Source of the DNA: Parietaria judaica
Taxonomy: Eukaryota > Streptophyta > Magnoliopsida > Rosales > Urticaceae
NCBI GenBank assembly: GCA_954871525.1
Contig: OX940871.1
Span: 20,831,086 to 20,895,085 of the forward strand
Length of the DNA stretch: 64,000 nt
Direction of reading: 5' to 3'
Shown one piece after another: positions 1 to 14,146 of the stretch; the stretch's first letter is position 1, and each line of letters opens with the position of its first letter. The position numbers were made by a program, and so were the translations under genes. Below the pieces are notes generated by a model. The model saw only the letters and a list, made by a program, of their open reading frames with translations. It ran no database searches and was not told the origin of the DNA.

Positions 1-409
1 ATGTAATGTCTAATTTCGTCCATGTCGAGTTATCGATTCTTAAGCTACGAATACCCGTGTCTTTAGATTATAAATTATTGAATAGTTAATATTTTTAAAT
101 TAAATCATAAACTCACCTAAGTCTATTGTATAATAGATCTTAACTTGACAAGAACGGAATAATTTTTTTCATAAACATTGGTTAAGCTATAAATACACAT
201 AAGTATTTAGTATAATAAAGTACAATTAATAATTGATGTTTTTAAAATTTAATCATACACTCGCATATGTCTATTACGTGACAACTGACGAGGATGGAAT
301 TAGACATCGACATTATTTAAGACCTTTGGATGCTATTATCGCTTAAAATATATGTTGAAAACTCATTGACACGCTTAATATAGGATCAAAACATCATATA
401 CTTGCCGCA

Positions 410-417
<8 letters not shown>
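1..417. repeat. Degenerate dispersed repeat, cut by window edge
   Basis: AT-rich, non-coding. It shares an ordered set of phrases with tracts near 7.8, 9.4, 11.3, 21.2 and 61.4 kb: 'cgtccatgtcgagtt', 'aatcatacactcgcat', 'acgaggatggaatt' and a closing 'cttgccgcaaatatt'. Two partial copies may be joined here, because the block from the 'aatcata' phrase to the 'ggaat' phrase occurs twice. The left end lies outside the window, so the boundary is unknown. The tract ends in a TA run. Probably a decayed non-autonomous DNA element; no protein can be read. Confidence 0.45.

Positions 418-447
<30 letters not shown>
413..447. repeat. (TA)n microsatellite
   Basis: Uninterrupted TA dinucleotides directly after the dispersed repeat that ends in 'gcaaatatt'. 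Shorter TA runs recur throughout the first 30 kb. Confidence 0.9.
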
Positions 448-451
<4 letters not shown>

Positions 452-3318
452 ATATAGTTTTCCTCTCTTATATTGGGGACACTGAATCATATTGATTTAA
501 AAGCCAAGTGTAGATATAATTCACATAACAAGCCTTATCTACAATAAAGTTATTCCCATCAATATAATTGATAATCACATAACACATGCATTCGGTAGAA
601 ATACGTCCTTGTACGTGATCAGCAAATACAATTATATTTATATGGACCCATTATTTTCTTTAATTTTATTTTCATTAATATATATACATATATATATATA
701 TATTGATCATATTTGTGTGTCTATAATACATATCATTTTCCTAGTGTGTACTGTCTAGCATGGTAAGGTGCAACTTGTCTGTGGGGTTGACACGTTTCTT
801 TCCTTGTGATCTATAATAATTACAAATGATACAATACATATATAATGTATTATTTATAATTATTTGCTACAATTAATTATATATATAGATATATATATGT
901 GTGTATTTGTACTTTAGTAGCATGTCAAATATAGGCACCATCTTTGGCTTCTTCGTCATTTGAATAATCAGTTGGCCTTTTATTTGTCATTTTCTATGAC
1001 TACGACAAGTTTTATTTTTCATGTTTAATTTGAATTAGTAATTTGCTAACGCTAATTTTATTTGTGTACATTTTTACGGTCTCTTGAATTTATTCATTTA
1101 ATAATCTTCCTCCTTTTTATGTACAAAATTATGAACTAATAATAGTTTACAAAAATTGAAATTTTAATGTCTATAGAAGAATAAAGATTTTGTAAAATTG
1201 TAATTTTTAATCAATTTTTTGGTATTTTATTAGATTTAATTTTTTCGTATGTTTAGCATAAGCTATAGCCTTTTATTTTCAAAAATTCAAAATTTGAGAT
1301 TTTACTAAATGAGAAACCAATAAGAGAAAAATAAATAGATATAAGAGCCTATATAATTATATTACAAAAAAAATGGTTTAGCAGTCAAAATATATATGTA
1401 TTTTTTCATATATAGTTTTCCTCTCTTACTGCAGGGACACGTAATCAAAAGTAAAAATATAAAAGTCTATATATTACAAAATGAGAAACCAGTAAGAAAA
1501 AAAAAATATGAGTATTTTAATAAATAAAAAAATTCCCTCATTCTATATACTATATAGTGTGTGTGTATATATATATAATTCATTTATCTTTTACTTCCTT
1601 CTGCTTATAGGTAACCGAACCCAACACCCTATTACTTACTCCAATATATGGACACCACATGAGAATAGCAAACAGAAAATGAAATCACAAGGCCATGACA
1701 AAATTTAATGCAAAATAAACAAATCATGAATCTGAAATAAATAATAAATAAAATGTATGGTTATATAGTTATTATAATTATAAATGGCTGTTAAAATTGG
1801 TGGACCGTGAATGAGATGTGATGTGATAATAATATTACAGAAAGTACCCGGAGGACACATTGATGAGATTTGTTTTTGAAAGTGATGTACCAACGTGTAT
1901 TTACCAAAATAATTTACAAATTAATAAATAAATAAATCTTTCATTTTATTTTTCCCAATAATAATAGTATTAATGTGCCCATGAAATCATTATTCATAAG
2001 AATGCATTCAATGTCCATGACCAATGGAGATTAATTTAAATATAACTTATTTTTTTACTATAAACTAATTACTCATGATAAAAGTATTAATAAGTAAATA
2101 ACCTCTTTACTCTTTAGACATTTTTTCCTATATAAAGAGAATAGATCTTCAGTTTTTTTTTTCGTTGTCACATAGAAACTCTCTCGAAAAACACCAAATT
2201 AGGGTTCGAACCATGTAAAGCTCCTCGGGCATTATATTTTCCGTTTTTAGCATTTTTTGGAGGATTTTTCTCCATGTATAAATTTAGAAGTGAAGTCGGT
2301 CCACATCGGTCTCAAAGTTTTTAAAATCTTAACAGATATTCATATTTATTTTAGAAAAACAATAATCGAGTTCCACAAAAATATACGAAGAACTCATTCT
2401 ACTTGATCTACAAATGCAGTCTAAAATTTGGTACTTAAATTTTTTCCTTAATGTTAATATATGATTAATAATCTTAAATATGTATGGATTATTCAAAATT
2501 AAATACTGATTATTTTTTCTTAAAAATAAACTAACTAATATAAAATAGTTTATCAATAATTATCACTAATAACTAAAAAAATCAACACTTATTATTCAAA
2601 ACAAAACCAATCATTCTTAATTAATTATCAAATATTCCATTTTTTGGTCAACTCTAAACAAAATCTCCACCCAAACACACACTTTATCTATGTAATTCGG
2701 TTTCGATTAAAACCGACTAAATTCAGGTTTTTACTTATATACCAAATTTACTACTTTAATTGAATTCAATTCGTTAATCAGTTATTTCGGTTTATTTTCA
2801 CCCTTCTATAAGTTGATCAGGGAAAAAATAAATTTTAGTAATTGCATTGGCTTGTAGATATGCTTTAATGATATTAGAAGAATATCTTATAATATATAGT
2901 TTGTAGGTTGAAGATGGACCGAAATTAAATGCGTTATGAAAGGAGTCAATGTTTCGTATATTGTAAGACATGGAGGGGACATGTCTAGCTTGTGCAATCA
3001 CTACCCATTCATTGTGAACTCTAAAGTCCCATTCATTAATTATTAACCAAAAATGTCCTTTTATTTATTTATTATTTATATACTATTAATCAACCATGTA
3101 TTTTCATTTACAGTTCATTTGTGGGCCCATTCTGCAGGCCCAATTACAATTAATTTTGTTTCTGATTTGTTCCTTTAAAGGGCCCATCTTTATTTCGTCA
3201 AAAATAGTGTGCTTCAGATTGTTTCTGCCGACCCACTAGATGAGAAAAAATCGTTACGAGAAAGACTTTACATTTTTAATTAATTAAGGTCATGATAAAT
3301 AACAAATAAATATATTTT
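448..3318. other. AT-rich intergenic region, no gene seen
   Basis: No reading frame has codon bias or a recognisable domain. The only gene-like signal is a TATA box (TATATAAAG, 2129-2137) followed by pyrimidine-rich sequence and a two-codon ATG TAA frame at 2212-2217. No coding exon follows within a kilobase. Otherwise the tract is A/T runs and short TA repeats. Confidence 0.6.
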
Positions 3319-3972
3319 GAGTAATTGGCATCAAGGCCTCCTCAACTTTATTAATCAGCATTTAGCCCTTGGAATCTTGCTTTTATGACATCGGACCCCT
3401 GTGAACTTTGCGAATCGGCATCAAAGCCCCTCCATCTTATATTTTGATGGCTTATCCCCATCAATTTTATTGAATGGCATTTGAATTCCATCAACTTTCA
3501 TATTTCACGTTTCACCCTTGTTAAAAAAAATCATCGCTTCTCTATAAACTTGCATTTTACGACGCATCACCGGTTTCTTAAGATATTATTTTTTTAAATA
3601 TATAGTTCAGCATTTTAAACTCAATTGATGTAATACTGAGTGAGATTCTAGTAGTTTGTTTGTATGTTATTTTATGATCTAATTTCATAGATAAATAGTT
3701 ATGTATACTAATTTAAGAAAGCTTAAAAACATAAAATAAATTATGAACTTACTATTTGATCATACTATAATTGTGAAGATTAAAGTCTTTTAAAACACTT
3801 GAGGGGGATTAGTCGCAGAAAAAAAAAGGGCTCTAAAGCTTGCTAATAAAGTTGAGGGAGCCAATGGTAAAAAATCAAATTGGAGGGACTTTGACGCCAA
3901 TTAAGAAAGTTCAAAGGGTTATGTGACAAATATTCAAAGTTGAAGGGGCACATATGCCAATTACCTAAACAA
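3319..3972. repeat. Inverted-repeat element built of short degenerate units
   Basis: The left end reads 'gtaattggcatcaaggcctc' and the right end is its approximate reverse complement ('ggggcacatatgccaattac'). Between them, units of about 45-50 bp resembling 'aattggcatcaaagcccctc' plus 'aactttatt' recur on the left in one orientation and on the right in the other. This fits a non-autonomous TIR element with subterminal repeats. I could not find a convincing target-site duplication, so the class is open. Confidence 0.5.
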
Positions 3973-6900
3973 TTCAATAAAGTATAAAAGGCAATAGCAG
4001 TATCAATGGCATTGGCTTTCTTTGATAATGCTATTTTCAAAAGTGAAGGCCTATTGGTTTAAAGTCAAGTTGCATATTTGATCATGTATGAGTGGGATTG
4101 TGTCTTCATCTCAAATCATGAAATAAAATAAATAGATATATAATTGGGATTTGGGGTAAGAAACAGCATGGAAATTTCCATTTTGTACTACAATAATAAC
4201 AAAACTAGTTTATAGAATTTAGCATCTTTTATAGTTATAAATTAGTTCATACATCAATACATTTTACATGGTGAAAATTCATTGTTTGGTGTATTATTGA
4301 ATGCCATTACAATGCATGGTCAATTAGTGTTTATCAATTGCATTATTGAGTCATTAAATGTTATGACATTTGCATCACAATTTCTTATGCTATGCAAGTG
4401 AAGTTAGCCGGTGGGCTTGGTGCTTATTGGTGTCTTTTTGTTTGGTTTTGTATTGTTTAGGTATTTTTGAAGATTGTGATCTATATTGATGATGTGAATT
4501 GCTATGTAATGGTGATAGAAGATAAGGTTTTCAATTCACACACCATTTTGATTAATTAAGATAAGTTGGAGTATTGGGATTATGATTATGTATTAGATAT
4601 GACTAAACATAAATAAACTAAAACTAATACCCAACTACTAATTTGATGGTATTAATGTACTTAATTGAAAGCGTGTAATGCACCTAAAATTAAGCATTAA
4701 GAAATATTAATATTCCATACATAGGTATCAATCTTCTAGACATAAATAAGGGCATCGAGACTAATAGAAAAATCCCATTGAGCCACCCTTAACTAAAAAA
4801 GAGAAATTAACACATATTTAGTCAATTATATAGGGCTTTAAAGGCACTAGAGTTTCTTATCTTGGGAAAGTGAATGACAATTCATATTTCCATGTACATG
4901 TGAATTGTCCATAATCTCATCAATGAATTTGATAGTGATGTATCATATATTGATATATGTGGTTGGTTTAAAATCTAGATCTACATTGATCTCTTGTGAT
5001 TATCTTAAATCATGGTTTGATTGGAGGCACATATTGTAGATGTGCTTTTCATATTTAGACAATTACATAATAATATTGGAGCACTAATGGTATGACTTTA
5101 CACATCCTAGATGTTTGTTGCACTTTGAATACTAATAAGTAATAAATACTATACTAAAGATGGGGATGGATTTTTTATTTTATTTTTTATCATCCAATAG
5201 AGAGTTTGAATTTCATTGGGCTAGATTTCTTATGTTGATAATAAAGTGGGCCCAAATTTCCCAAAATCAGAAGAATTGTCGGCAATATGATATTGTGCAC
5301 TTCAATATTTGGTGATTATACCAAAGTTTCTTTTACCTTTTTTTCACCCATTTATTTGGTCCAAGTGATAGCTCATGATTCTTTCGTATTGTCACCTTCA
5401 AATTCCCAAAGCTCACGTCTACTTCACTATTGGAATGTACTACTTTGAAAAAGTTATAAGAAAAAGAGGAAGAGAAACCCAAGCAAAAAATAAAAAGATT
5501 AAAAAAAAAACATAGTACACACACACCCCATCTTCCATATTGTTCTTGATAGGGATCATTGCATAATGAGAATCATATCACTATCAAATATTTAATACCT
5601 AACTAGAATTTGTCCACTCTCAATTCTCAATAATTACCAACCATTTGGCATAGCAATGCATCTCTCTCTCTCATGATGCATAGTGTATAGCTTTTGGAGT
5701 GGGGGCTAATGTAGACAAAGGAGGAACTATTAACACTTTAAGACAAAGAAAGAAGGCACTAATAAGAGAGAGAAACACAATTATTATACCCAATGTGGAG
5801 GAGTTGGGTTCACAACCACAATCTCCAAGAACCTATTAATGGGATGAGTAAGACTAGATGGTCACACAAGCACATGCATATATTTGTGCTAGTGGGGAGA
5901 GGCTGATTTTTGCACTTAGGAACACCAAAAATCTGCCAAAAGCCACCCCAATAAGGACAATTATTTAATTATTTAAAAAAATAGTAGGAACTATTGCTTC
6001 CTTTTACTCTTTTCATGTTTCTTTATCTTCGCTTTTTCAATGCTTCACCATAGTGGGTATTGCAAGATTCAAAATTGCAATAAATTATGTCTCTATCTTT
6101 AGCCTCACTCCATTCATCCATCCATCCATCACACAAACATATACACCAAATCCAACCTTTGTAAAGTAGACTCAAAGCAGGTCATTGAAATTCCCATAAA
6201 AAGAAGGCAATAAAAGAGAAGATGAAATAATACCTAATATTATTCATTATGTTTGAGTTGAGTGTGAGATATGATATATATCTAGATGAGTGAATGGTTT
6301 ATGCTCTCTTTCCTTTGTGGGGTTGTGGATTCTTATCTCTAGACCCACCTGCCTTTTTATATTATAATAATTAATAATAATAATATATAAATATATTATT
6401 TTTATAAACAACACATTACCTTTTACATAGTAACATGAGAATATATTATAAAGTCTAGGAGGAAGGCACATATGGGATTTCTTGCCTGACTTTTAGGTTT
6501 CCATCAACCTAAAGTAGTGCCTCATCTTCAATATAAATAATAATAATTCATATACAAAGACAAAGTCACAAAGAAAAAACCCAATTTCTTTTTCTTTTCT
6601 TTTTTCTTTTTTTATGGATTAATTAATAACAAGCCGAGTGATGACAATAATCACACCTAACTATGAGTACTTTGTCATCATAATTAGACAAATTTCTTGG
6701 ATCTAGCTAATACTCCTTTGCAATCAGAAATGGACAACCCAATGGTTAATCTAGAGTGATTCAAATGTACAATATTTGACTAACTAAGAGGTAATGATAC
6801 AAATAATACATTGGGACCATCTTGAATTTCTAATTTGACATGCCCACTATAGGGTATTGCAATTGCTAGCTAGCAAACAATGTCTCATCAATTCTTTCTC

Positions 6901-7808
6901 AAGTGACTTGTGATTCATAAGTGTGTCTAATGGGGTCCTCCTTAAATCAAAAGATAATTATGCTACATATAGAGAGAGGGAAAGCAACAAAATCAATTTT
7001 AAGATGATGAGAGAGAGAGAGAGAGGGAATAGTAAATGGCCCCTTTCACAAGGAAAGAAAGTTAGGGTCCCCATCAAGGCCCCATTCCTCTTAATTGGAT
7101 CCATATTCTATGCTTTTGTACTCTCCATTATTTTTTTCATTAGCCCCACCTCAACTAATATATGATACACATAAATATGCATGCACATATGGACACATTT
7201 TTTCAATTATGCCCTATTTCACCAAAGTGGGAAAATTATATGACACACATTTTATATTTCACCCTTCCTCCACCAAAAGGAATTTCTATTTTATGGTGAG
7301 ATAATCTTTTACTTTTTTTACATTAAAAAAAAAAAGCAATATGGGCCTAAGTACTTTTGGAGGAGAGTGTCCTTTATGTCCTCACAAGGAAAATGGCATT
7401 GGGTCAAGTGTCACTTTCCCTCTTCGTCGGCATTTACTTGGCCCTTTTCTACGTGGTGTGTACGTGACGATGAGACCATGCTCTTTCATTACTTACATAT
7501 CATTGTCTTTATATATATATATATATACATATACTCTTTTGTCAATTATTTATATCTAGTGAATAATGAATATCACTAGGTGAAGAAGATCAAGAAGTGG
7601 TGGGGTTGGGGTTGACCCACATGTTGTGGATGTGTGATTCTGTGTGGTGGGCCTAAGCAAATGCATTGGCAAATTATATAAATGCTACATATTATATTAG
7701 TATATAATATACATTGGTATTAGTGGCATAAGTACTTAATTAAGTGTGCACACTTACTATCTATTTCTTCTTGTATAGCAACAATAGTAATTAAAGGCCA
7801 AAAATAGT
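3973..7808. other. AT-rich intergenic region, no gene seen
   Basis: No exon with codon bias and no RNA gene recognised. Short GA/CT runs lie near 5660 and 7010, with TA runs near 7510. Occasional GC-richer patches (5800-5960, 7340-7460) read as low-complexity or unique non-coding DNA. Confidence 0.6.
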
Positions 7809-8064
7809 GTTGAGGTTGAATTCCATTCATGTGAAATTTACGTCTATTAAACTATAGACACACATATATCTCTAATTTTAAAAATCGTTGAGATAATTTA
7901 AAAAAATTAGGATTACACACGTGTCTGTTGTATAACAGACCATGACGGGACATGTATGGAATTGGACCATGACATGTTTTGGCCTTTAGATACATTGACG
8001 CTAAAAATATTACAAAATATTTTAGTTTACTAATTACAAGATTGTGTATTTCTTCCGCAATACC
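7809..8064. repeat. Dispersed repeat copy (same family as 1-417)
   Basis: Opens with 'tgttgaggttgaattccatt' and runs through phrases matching the 21.2 kb copy: a blurred 'ccatgtcgaa', 'cacgtgtctgttgtataaca', 'gacatgtatggaattggacc', 'ttttggcctttag'. It ends near 'gtgtatttcttccgcaatac', a degraded form of the 'gtacttatgccgcaaatat' end. No coding capacity. Confidence 0.5.
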
Positions 8065-9426
8065 CCCAATATGTATTATATATTACTATGCATGCATATC
8101 TTTTATTTGGGGGACATGGGATTGTGTTTTTATTAGTTGCCCATTTCTACTTTGGGCTTTAATTAGATGTGTGTTTAATTAATATAGATGATGGTTTGGT
8201 TTAAGTCATTATTGTTTTTTTTAATGATGAAGGATTTGGAATTTCAATGTGCAGTGCACCACTCAACCAAGCCAACTTCATGATATTTTAGTGCTTTTCT
8301 TCTGCCTTTGACAATCCATATTATCACACACATAATATATTAATACACACATACATGTACATTTATATATTCGTATCATATGTCATACGTCGCCATCGAA
8401 TATATCTTACGATATATAATTATTTGGACCCACACAACACTAAATATGCATTAAGCTATCTTAATCTTACAATATGCAAATAACTCTGTAATACTCCTCC
8501 TATTAAAGATTATAGACCTTATCTACCATTAAATAATATAAAAAAAAGGAAAAAAATTAAACGTTCTTTTATTTTTATCTATACTATTTATACAAATACA
8601 ATTACAAACATACCAAGTACCATATAAAAATGTATGAATTGATTTTGGCGGAATAGAGAAACAATTTTCACTATTTTTTTTTTTCTCTAGATGGATCATT
8701 CTTAGATATATATCCAACCAACCAATAACATTACACAAACCAACTTTTTTATTATTATATTCTTATTTCTTATACAATTTTTTTATTTATTTTTTCATTG
8801 TAATCTTGAGTTGTTTAGTGAACGGTCAAATTAGGTGAAGCTTTGAATTAAAGCTTATAATTTTATTGATTAATTAAAGAAGAGAGAAGCAATGAAAGGA
8901 ATACGACCACAAGTGCTTTTATCATCCTAGGTCACGAACCTCACAAAAACAATTATTAATCATAAAGTTAGACTTCCCTTAACTTAATACAGACTATAGA
9001 AATTAATATTTTTTGCAGGCCAAACATAGGAGGGTCCATTAAAACTTTTAAAAGTGATTGCTTAACGTATGAAACTCCATTGGGAATAATATTATATTTT
9101 ATACTAGTGTAGTAATTATAAGATATAAATATATATTTTCCTCGTAGCCGTCACAAATAAGTTTGAGTTGCTTCATTTTATAATAAATTAAGCACTAATC
9201 ATGATAATTAAAAAACTATATAAAATGAAATGCTTGAGGCCATTAAACTCCTTAAGAAAATGACATATCGATCGATAGGTCTTAACTCATAACCATAATA
9301 TAATAAAATTAGAAAACTTGTCATGCCTTTAATGTCTATGGCAAAATAGGTAAACTATCATTTGGGTGGTAGTTGTACTTGTATAAATAACTTAAATATT
9401 TACTCTCTTGACATACATATCTATAT
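8065..9426. other. AT-rich intergenic region, no gene seen
   Basis: No open frame with coding character. The tract consists of A/T homopolymers and short TA repeats with no recognisable element boundary. Confidence 0.6.
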
Positions 9427-9817
9427 ATGGGATATTTACGGCATAAGTATTTAAAATTATACGAAGTATGCCGACTATATTGCATAATAGTGTACCAAAT
9501 GTGCTAATATTTTTTTAACCTTTTTTTAAACAATCGTATGCAAATGCAACAAAATTGTGCCAATATTTCATTTTTTTCAATCTCGAGTTATTGTATGCTA
9601 AGCTAAAATAATAATATGTCTATATTCAAATAAAATTGTAAAATAATTAATCTTTTCAATCAAAGATGTACATGTGTCCCTTGTTTAATAAACCGATACA
9701 GGATATGGACGGAATCGAACCTCGATTATTTTTTGGCCTTTGGGTACTCTAATATGGCTAAACAAATGAGAATATGTCAAATACATTTAGTAAAAAACTG
9801 TGTACTTACGCCACAAA
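9427..9817. repeat. Short TIR element, most complete copy of the dispersed family
   Basis: The left end 'gatatttacggcataagta' is the approximate reverse complement of the right end 'gtgtacttacgccacaaatatc'. The flanks are 'ctatatatgg' on the left and 'ctatatata' on the right, compatible with an 8-9 bp target duplication in TA-rich DNA. The interior carries the family phrases ('gtacatgtgtcccttgttta', 'atggacggaatcgaacctcg', 'tttggcctttgggtactct'). At about 390 bp it is best described as a MITE, possibly MULE-derived. Confidence 0.55.
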
Positions 9818-11282
9818 TATCTATATATATAAATAAATAAGAAATACATAAACGTATTTAGGTTTATCACTTTTCTTTTCTTCATCATTTTAATTATTAG
9901 CTTTTTGTCACTATCTTTGCCAACCTTTTTATTCCAACGGCTAAGTATAGGATAGGGTATGTGACATAACATGATTATGACAATATGATATGTTTTTATT
10001 GATTATTGGGAAATAGTGGCAATTATATTATTGAAATTCAACCAATATCATGCTTTGCTAATACGTCTATATATTGGAATGGATACTCCCTAATCTCAAT
10101 CAAGATTATATTATAGCTATTTTATACATAGTAATGTGTCAACTTCTTGCTTAGAAAAATTGTACATATGTATTATATACAAGAAATAGTTTGCCTTACA
10201 AATTTGTATTATTTGCTTGGATTGTGTGTTAAGTGTGAACACAAATTTGTGATGATAATTACTATACGTGGTGTTAGTTTCATAGACACAAACAAGATTC
10301 ATTTGAAGAGAAAAATGCTAACCTAATAATAAATAAGGAAATAGTAGAATTGAAAAGCAAGAAAAGGCAATGTGATGATGACCAACGAAGCAATAGTGAA
10401 TGATCATTTTGGATTTTGGTCTCACCTCAAAATCATTTAATTAAAATAAATTAATAAAATTGTGGACAAGTTGCGTAGAGAATGCCAATTTTTAGACAAT
10501 GACAACGTGCTTGAAATTGAAAACTCAATTTAATATTTTTTGAGGGTTGAAAATAATAGGTGCTAATTCAAGGGATAAGAAAGAACATTCTCCAAATTGT
10601 GATTTAAATAGGACTCTTGCATTTTTTGTCATTTGGCCAAAGGTTTAAAGTGAAAGAAATACCGAAAGAGAGAGCTTATGGACAATATTGATAATTTGGA
10701 ACAATACTTGTCAAAAATAATTTTCAACCTTCATTTAATTCATTTATTTTTCACGAGCACAAAAAATAAAACACAAAAGAACAAAATCCCTTTATAGTTT
10801 TAGTGACACGAGTCATGTTCAAAGGCAGGCCAAAAAAGAATCCTTCATTGATGTTTCCACGTCAAAAATTGTGTATACGTTGGAGCATTTTAATTTTCTT
10901 ACTATTTACAAGCAATTTAAAAGGTATACTCGGAACCGGAATTTTACTTAAAACAAAGAGTTTTTGTTTTTGTTTTGGATTTTAATTTTATAATTATTTT
11001 GTATTAAAGAGATAAATTAATTTTAACCGTCATATTAAAACAATTCTAAAAAAAATAAAAATAGAGTTTCTTGTTTCAAAACATCATATTTACAAATTAA
11101 GACATCGTATAATAGTTGGAAATCACATATTCAAAGAATTATAATATATTCAAGAAAATTAGTTGTGACATAAGTAATTATATTATTCTCTTGTGCCATC
11201 ATATTCTCAATCTTATTTTTAACAATAATAGAGGTCAATTAAAGCGGGAGACATGCTTATATGTCTCCAATTTAATAAAATG
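9818..11282. other. AT-rich intergenic region, no gene seen
   Basis: No domain, splice-consistent exon or RNA gene was recognised. Frames here are short and have an A/T-driven composition. Confidence 0.6.
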
Positions 11283-11466
11283 ATTGAATAATTAATGTAT
11301 TTTTAGTTTAATAGTAAGTACATATGTGTCTTTTTATGTAACAAATTTAAACTGGACATGAACGGACATTATTTTGTGATCTTTTGATACTAATAATCTT
11401 TTAGAAAAAATGAAAATATGTGGGTGTATTCAATGCTAGATTAGATACTTATGCCATAAATGGCTA
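11283..11466. repeat. Dispersed repeat copy, partial
   Basis: Shares 'acatatgtgtctttttatgt', 'ggacatgaacggacatt', 'tgtgatcttttgatact' and an end like 'gatacttatgccataaatgg' with the 9.4 and 21.2 kb copies. The left part is missing or too diverged to see. Confidence 0.4.
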
Positions 11467-13808
11467 CAAAATAAATTAAAATTCTTTTTACCAAACAAAC
11501 CTGAATCGAGATTAGATTCCTAGGCAGGAATACCTTTTTAAATTGGGAAAAAGCTCAATTAGTAATTACCCACTAAAGATAAATATATATATATATATAT
11601 ATCTTATGCAATTTAATTTAATTTAATTTAATTAATCCCATTATTAAAACAAGGAATCATTCTCATCATCATAGCATCACAACACAAGCTAGTCAAATAA
11701 AAAAAATGCCCAACCTATATCCAACTTATTTATGCCCCTAGACAAAACAAAAACTTCTTAATTCAATCAATCAATCAATTGGTAGTACAATAATAATTAC
11801 TTCAAAAAATAAATAAACAAATAAATAAAAAAGAAGATAATGATAAATGAGAGTTGGTTTGGACTTGGTTAGCAGGAAAAGGAAGTGGGAATCAGATTCA
11901 CGTGTATTGAAGGGCATGCCGGTCATAAAGGGACATTATGGTCCTGATCTTCTGTGGGCCCCACTCTGGCCCCATTTACCCTATCCTCTCTAAAAAGAAA
12001 GTCTTCCATTATTTTATTTATATATAAAATGATTAATATGTTTGATAAATACTATATATTATAAGATCCTTTTCCATTCTCCTTAAATGCTAACTTTGGC
12101 CTTTGTAGGTGTGTGGGGCCCACTCTGCCTATTTCTTTTTTGTTTTTATCCCTGTATTGAGACATATGTATTGTTGTTAAATCGCCACATTATCTGGACA
12201 ATATTTTTCAAGTCTGATTTGGTTGCTTCAATTGAGAACTCAGGGTATTGAATTGACCTCTAAACTTTTTATCATTATTTTTATATTAAAAATAGAAATA
12301 ACCAATTATGAGGCTTAGGGTTTCCTTTTTTTGTTTTTTACTTTTATAGAAGTTATCCATCCAATTAATTGTGTAAATATAATTGAAATCAGAATTTTGA
12401 ATTTCTATTTTTCTTTATTTATTTTTTTGCTCAAAATATTTAGATTAAAAGATTAATTGGTGTAAGTTTAAAATATACATAATATTATTTTTTATAATCA
12501 AAATTTACGATTTTTAAATCTAAATTATTGTAGTGAAAGATATGAAAGTCCGGAATTCGAATTCTCCTATTTAAAAAGTTACTTGTACTATTTTGAATGG
12601 TAGTTAGATCTAAATGTCCGTATATATTTACGGAGTTATTTCTAGTAACGTACATTGGATTTATCTTTTTCCCAATCAAGTTTATTAGTTGAATATATAG
12701 CCAAATGAATGGGACAGCAAATATCAAATAATCACCCCGGATTCCGAAATCCGTATCAATATCATTTGAAGAAATCAATTTGATGAGATTTAAATGCAAG
12801 GATTGATTATGAATATTTATATGTTTGTGTCAAAACTCACAAGCGTTCAACACTAAACAATTAAGATTCGGCAATTCAAAGCAATGACATTTAAACAGTT
12901 TTTATTAGAGAATATAACTGTTTCAGCGTGTATGTGGTTGTCTTAAAGGGCCTTATTCAACAAATAAATAATTAAAAATATAAATCTTAATTTAATGAAT
13001 ATGCTTTACTTGACGCCTTGTTCACAAATGTGACCAAAGTTTTTAATTTAGGCAACGTATAATATATTTGAATATTTATTTAATAAAATATTGAAACGTT
13101 TCAAGTTGTTGCTTGAAGCTTTCACACGATTAAACTTGTATTTTCCGTTTGACAAAGCTTTGATATAAATCCTTTTAAATGGCAAAGTCAACATGAAATT
13201 GACAAAATCAATGCCCAAAAACTCAAATAAATAAACGGCTAGTGATAACAATAATAACAATTAAATGTCACTTCTTTCATAACATAAAAAAGTAAACAAC
13301 TTTGTAACAATACATATTTTTTGTAAATATTTATTTAGAAACAATATATTGTACGTGTCTACGTATAAATACATCAAGCAATGACAAGTCCAACTTGCCA
13401 ACTAAAAAATAAGTGTCACATGAAGTGCTTATTCAATTCAATTTAATGGTTATCTTCTTTTACTTTAATTGAGTGGCTCCTAAGGCTAATCACGTAATGT
13501 AAATATGAAAATTAATAATCGGAATCTCGGATTTAAAATTTCCGAGTTTACAAATACCCGAATACATTTAGTTTTATACTTTATTTTTATTTTCGGAACC
13601 GTTAGATAAAATATCTAACAATTCAGATTACACATTAAAATTGGTATTTATTATTCTCAAATATGCTTGAAAATACAATTACATGATTACTTCAAAATAA
13701 ATTTGCCCATAAAAGTACCACATCAATTTTTGAGCCAAAACCGAAATGATCACGCTATAAAGTGAAGTAAATTAATTAAAAACCCCACTCAAAGAAACAG
13801 CCGCCACC
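11467..13808. other. AT-rich intergenic region, no gene seen
   Basis: Contains two similar short phrases about 160 bp apart ('gtgggccccactctggcc' near 11955 and 'ggggcccactctgcc' near 12116) and otherwise A/T-rich DNA. A 104-codon minus frame at 12485-12799 has no recognisable domain and no coding bias. Confidence 0.6.
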
Positions 13809-13981
13809 GTAAGGGCAGGCCCTGAACTCGTCATTTTTAGTCGGGGCTCTAAGCTATATAAAAATTTGGGGGCTTTAAGTATTTAAAAATTTAATTTAAT
13901 TTATATTTAATTAAGTATACAACAATGTATATAATAAAATTAGGGCCCTTATAATTTTGAGGCTCTAGATGCCGGCCTTAC
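13809..13981. mobile_element. Small hAT-like MITE (GGCCGGCCC-type ends)
   Basis: The left end 'taagggcaggccctgaactc' and the right end 'ctagatgccggcctta' are imperfect inverted repeats. The interior 'gtcggggctctaagc' and 'attttgaggctctag' also mirror each other. The pattern resembles common dicot hAT MITEs with AGGGCCGGCCCTG termini. I see no clear 8-bp duplication, so the boundaries are approximate. Confidence 0.4.
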
Positions 13982-14103
13982 TCGCCTGTAACAAGAGCCT
14001 TCCCTGGCCACCGTCGCAGCCCCGACCCCGGAATTTTTGCGGTATTTGGCTGCGGGATGAACGAGATTACTGGTAGACTGTTGGCTAGATTAACTTCTAT
14101 CCC

Positions 14104-14146
<43 letters not shown>
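14104..14146. repeat. (TAA)n microsatellite
   Basis: About 14 TAA trinucleotides. The MULE-like element at 14147 is inserted in this array, and its 9-bp duplication TAATAATAA is drawn from it. The array continues after the element at 15034. Confidence 0.9.

Noticed and set aside
12485..12799. 104-codon minus-strand frame as a gene
   Set aside because: No family resemblance, A/T-biased codons, no promoter or splice context.
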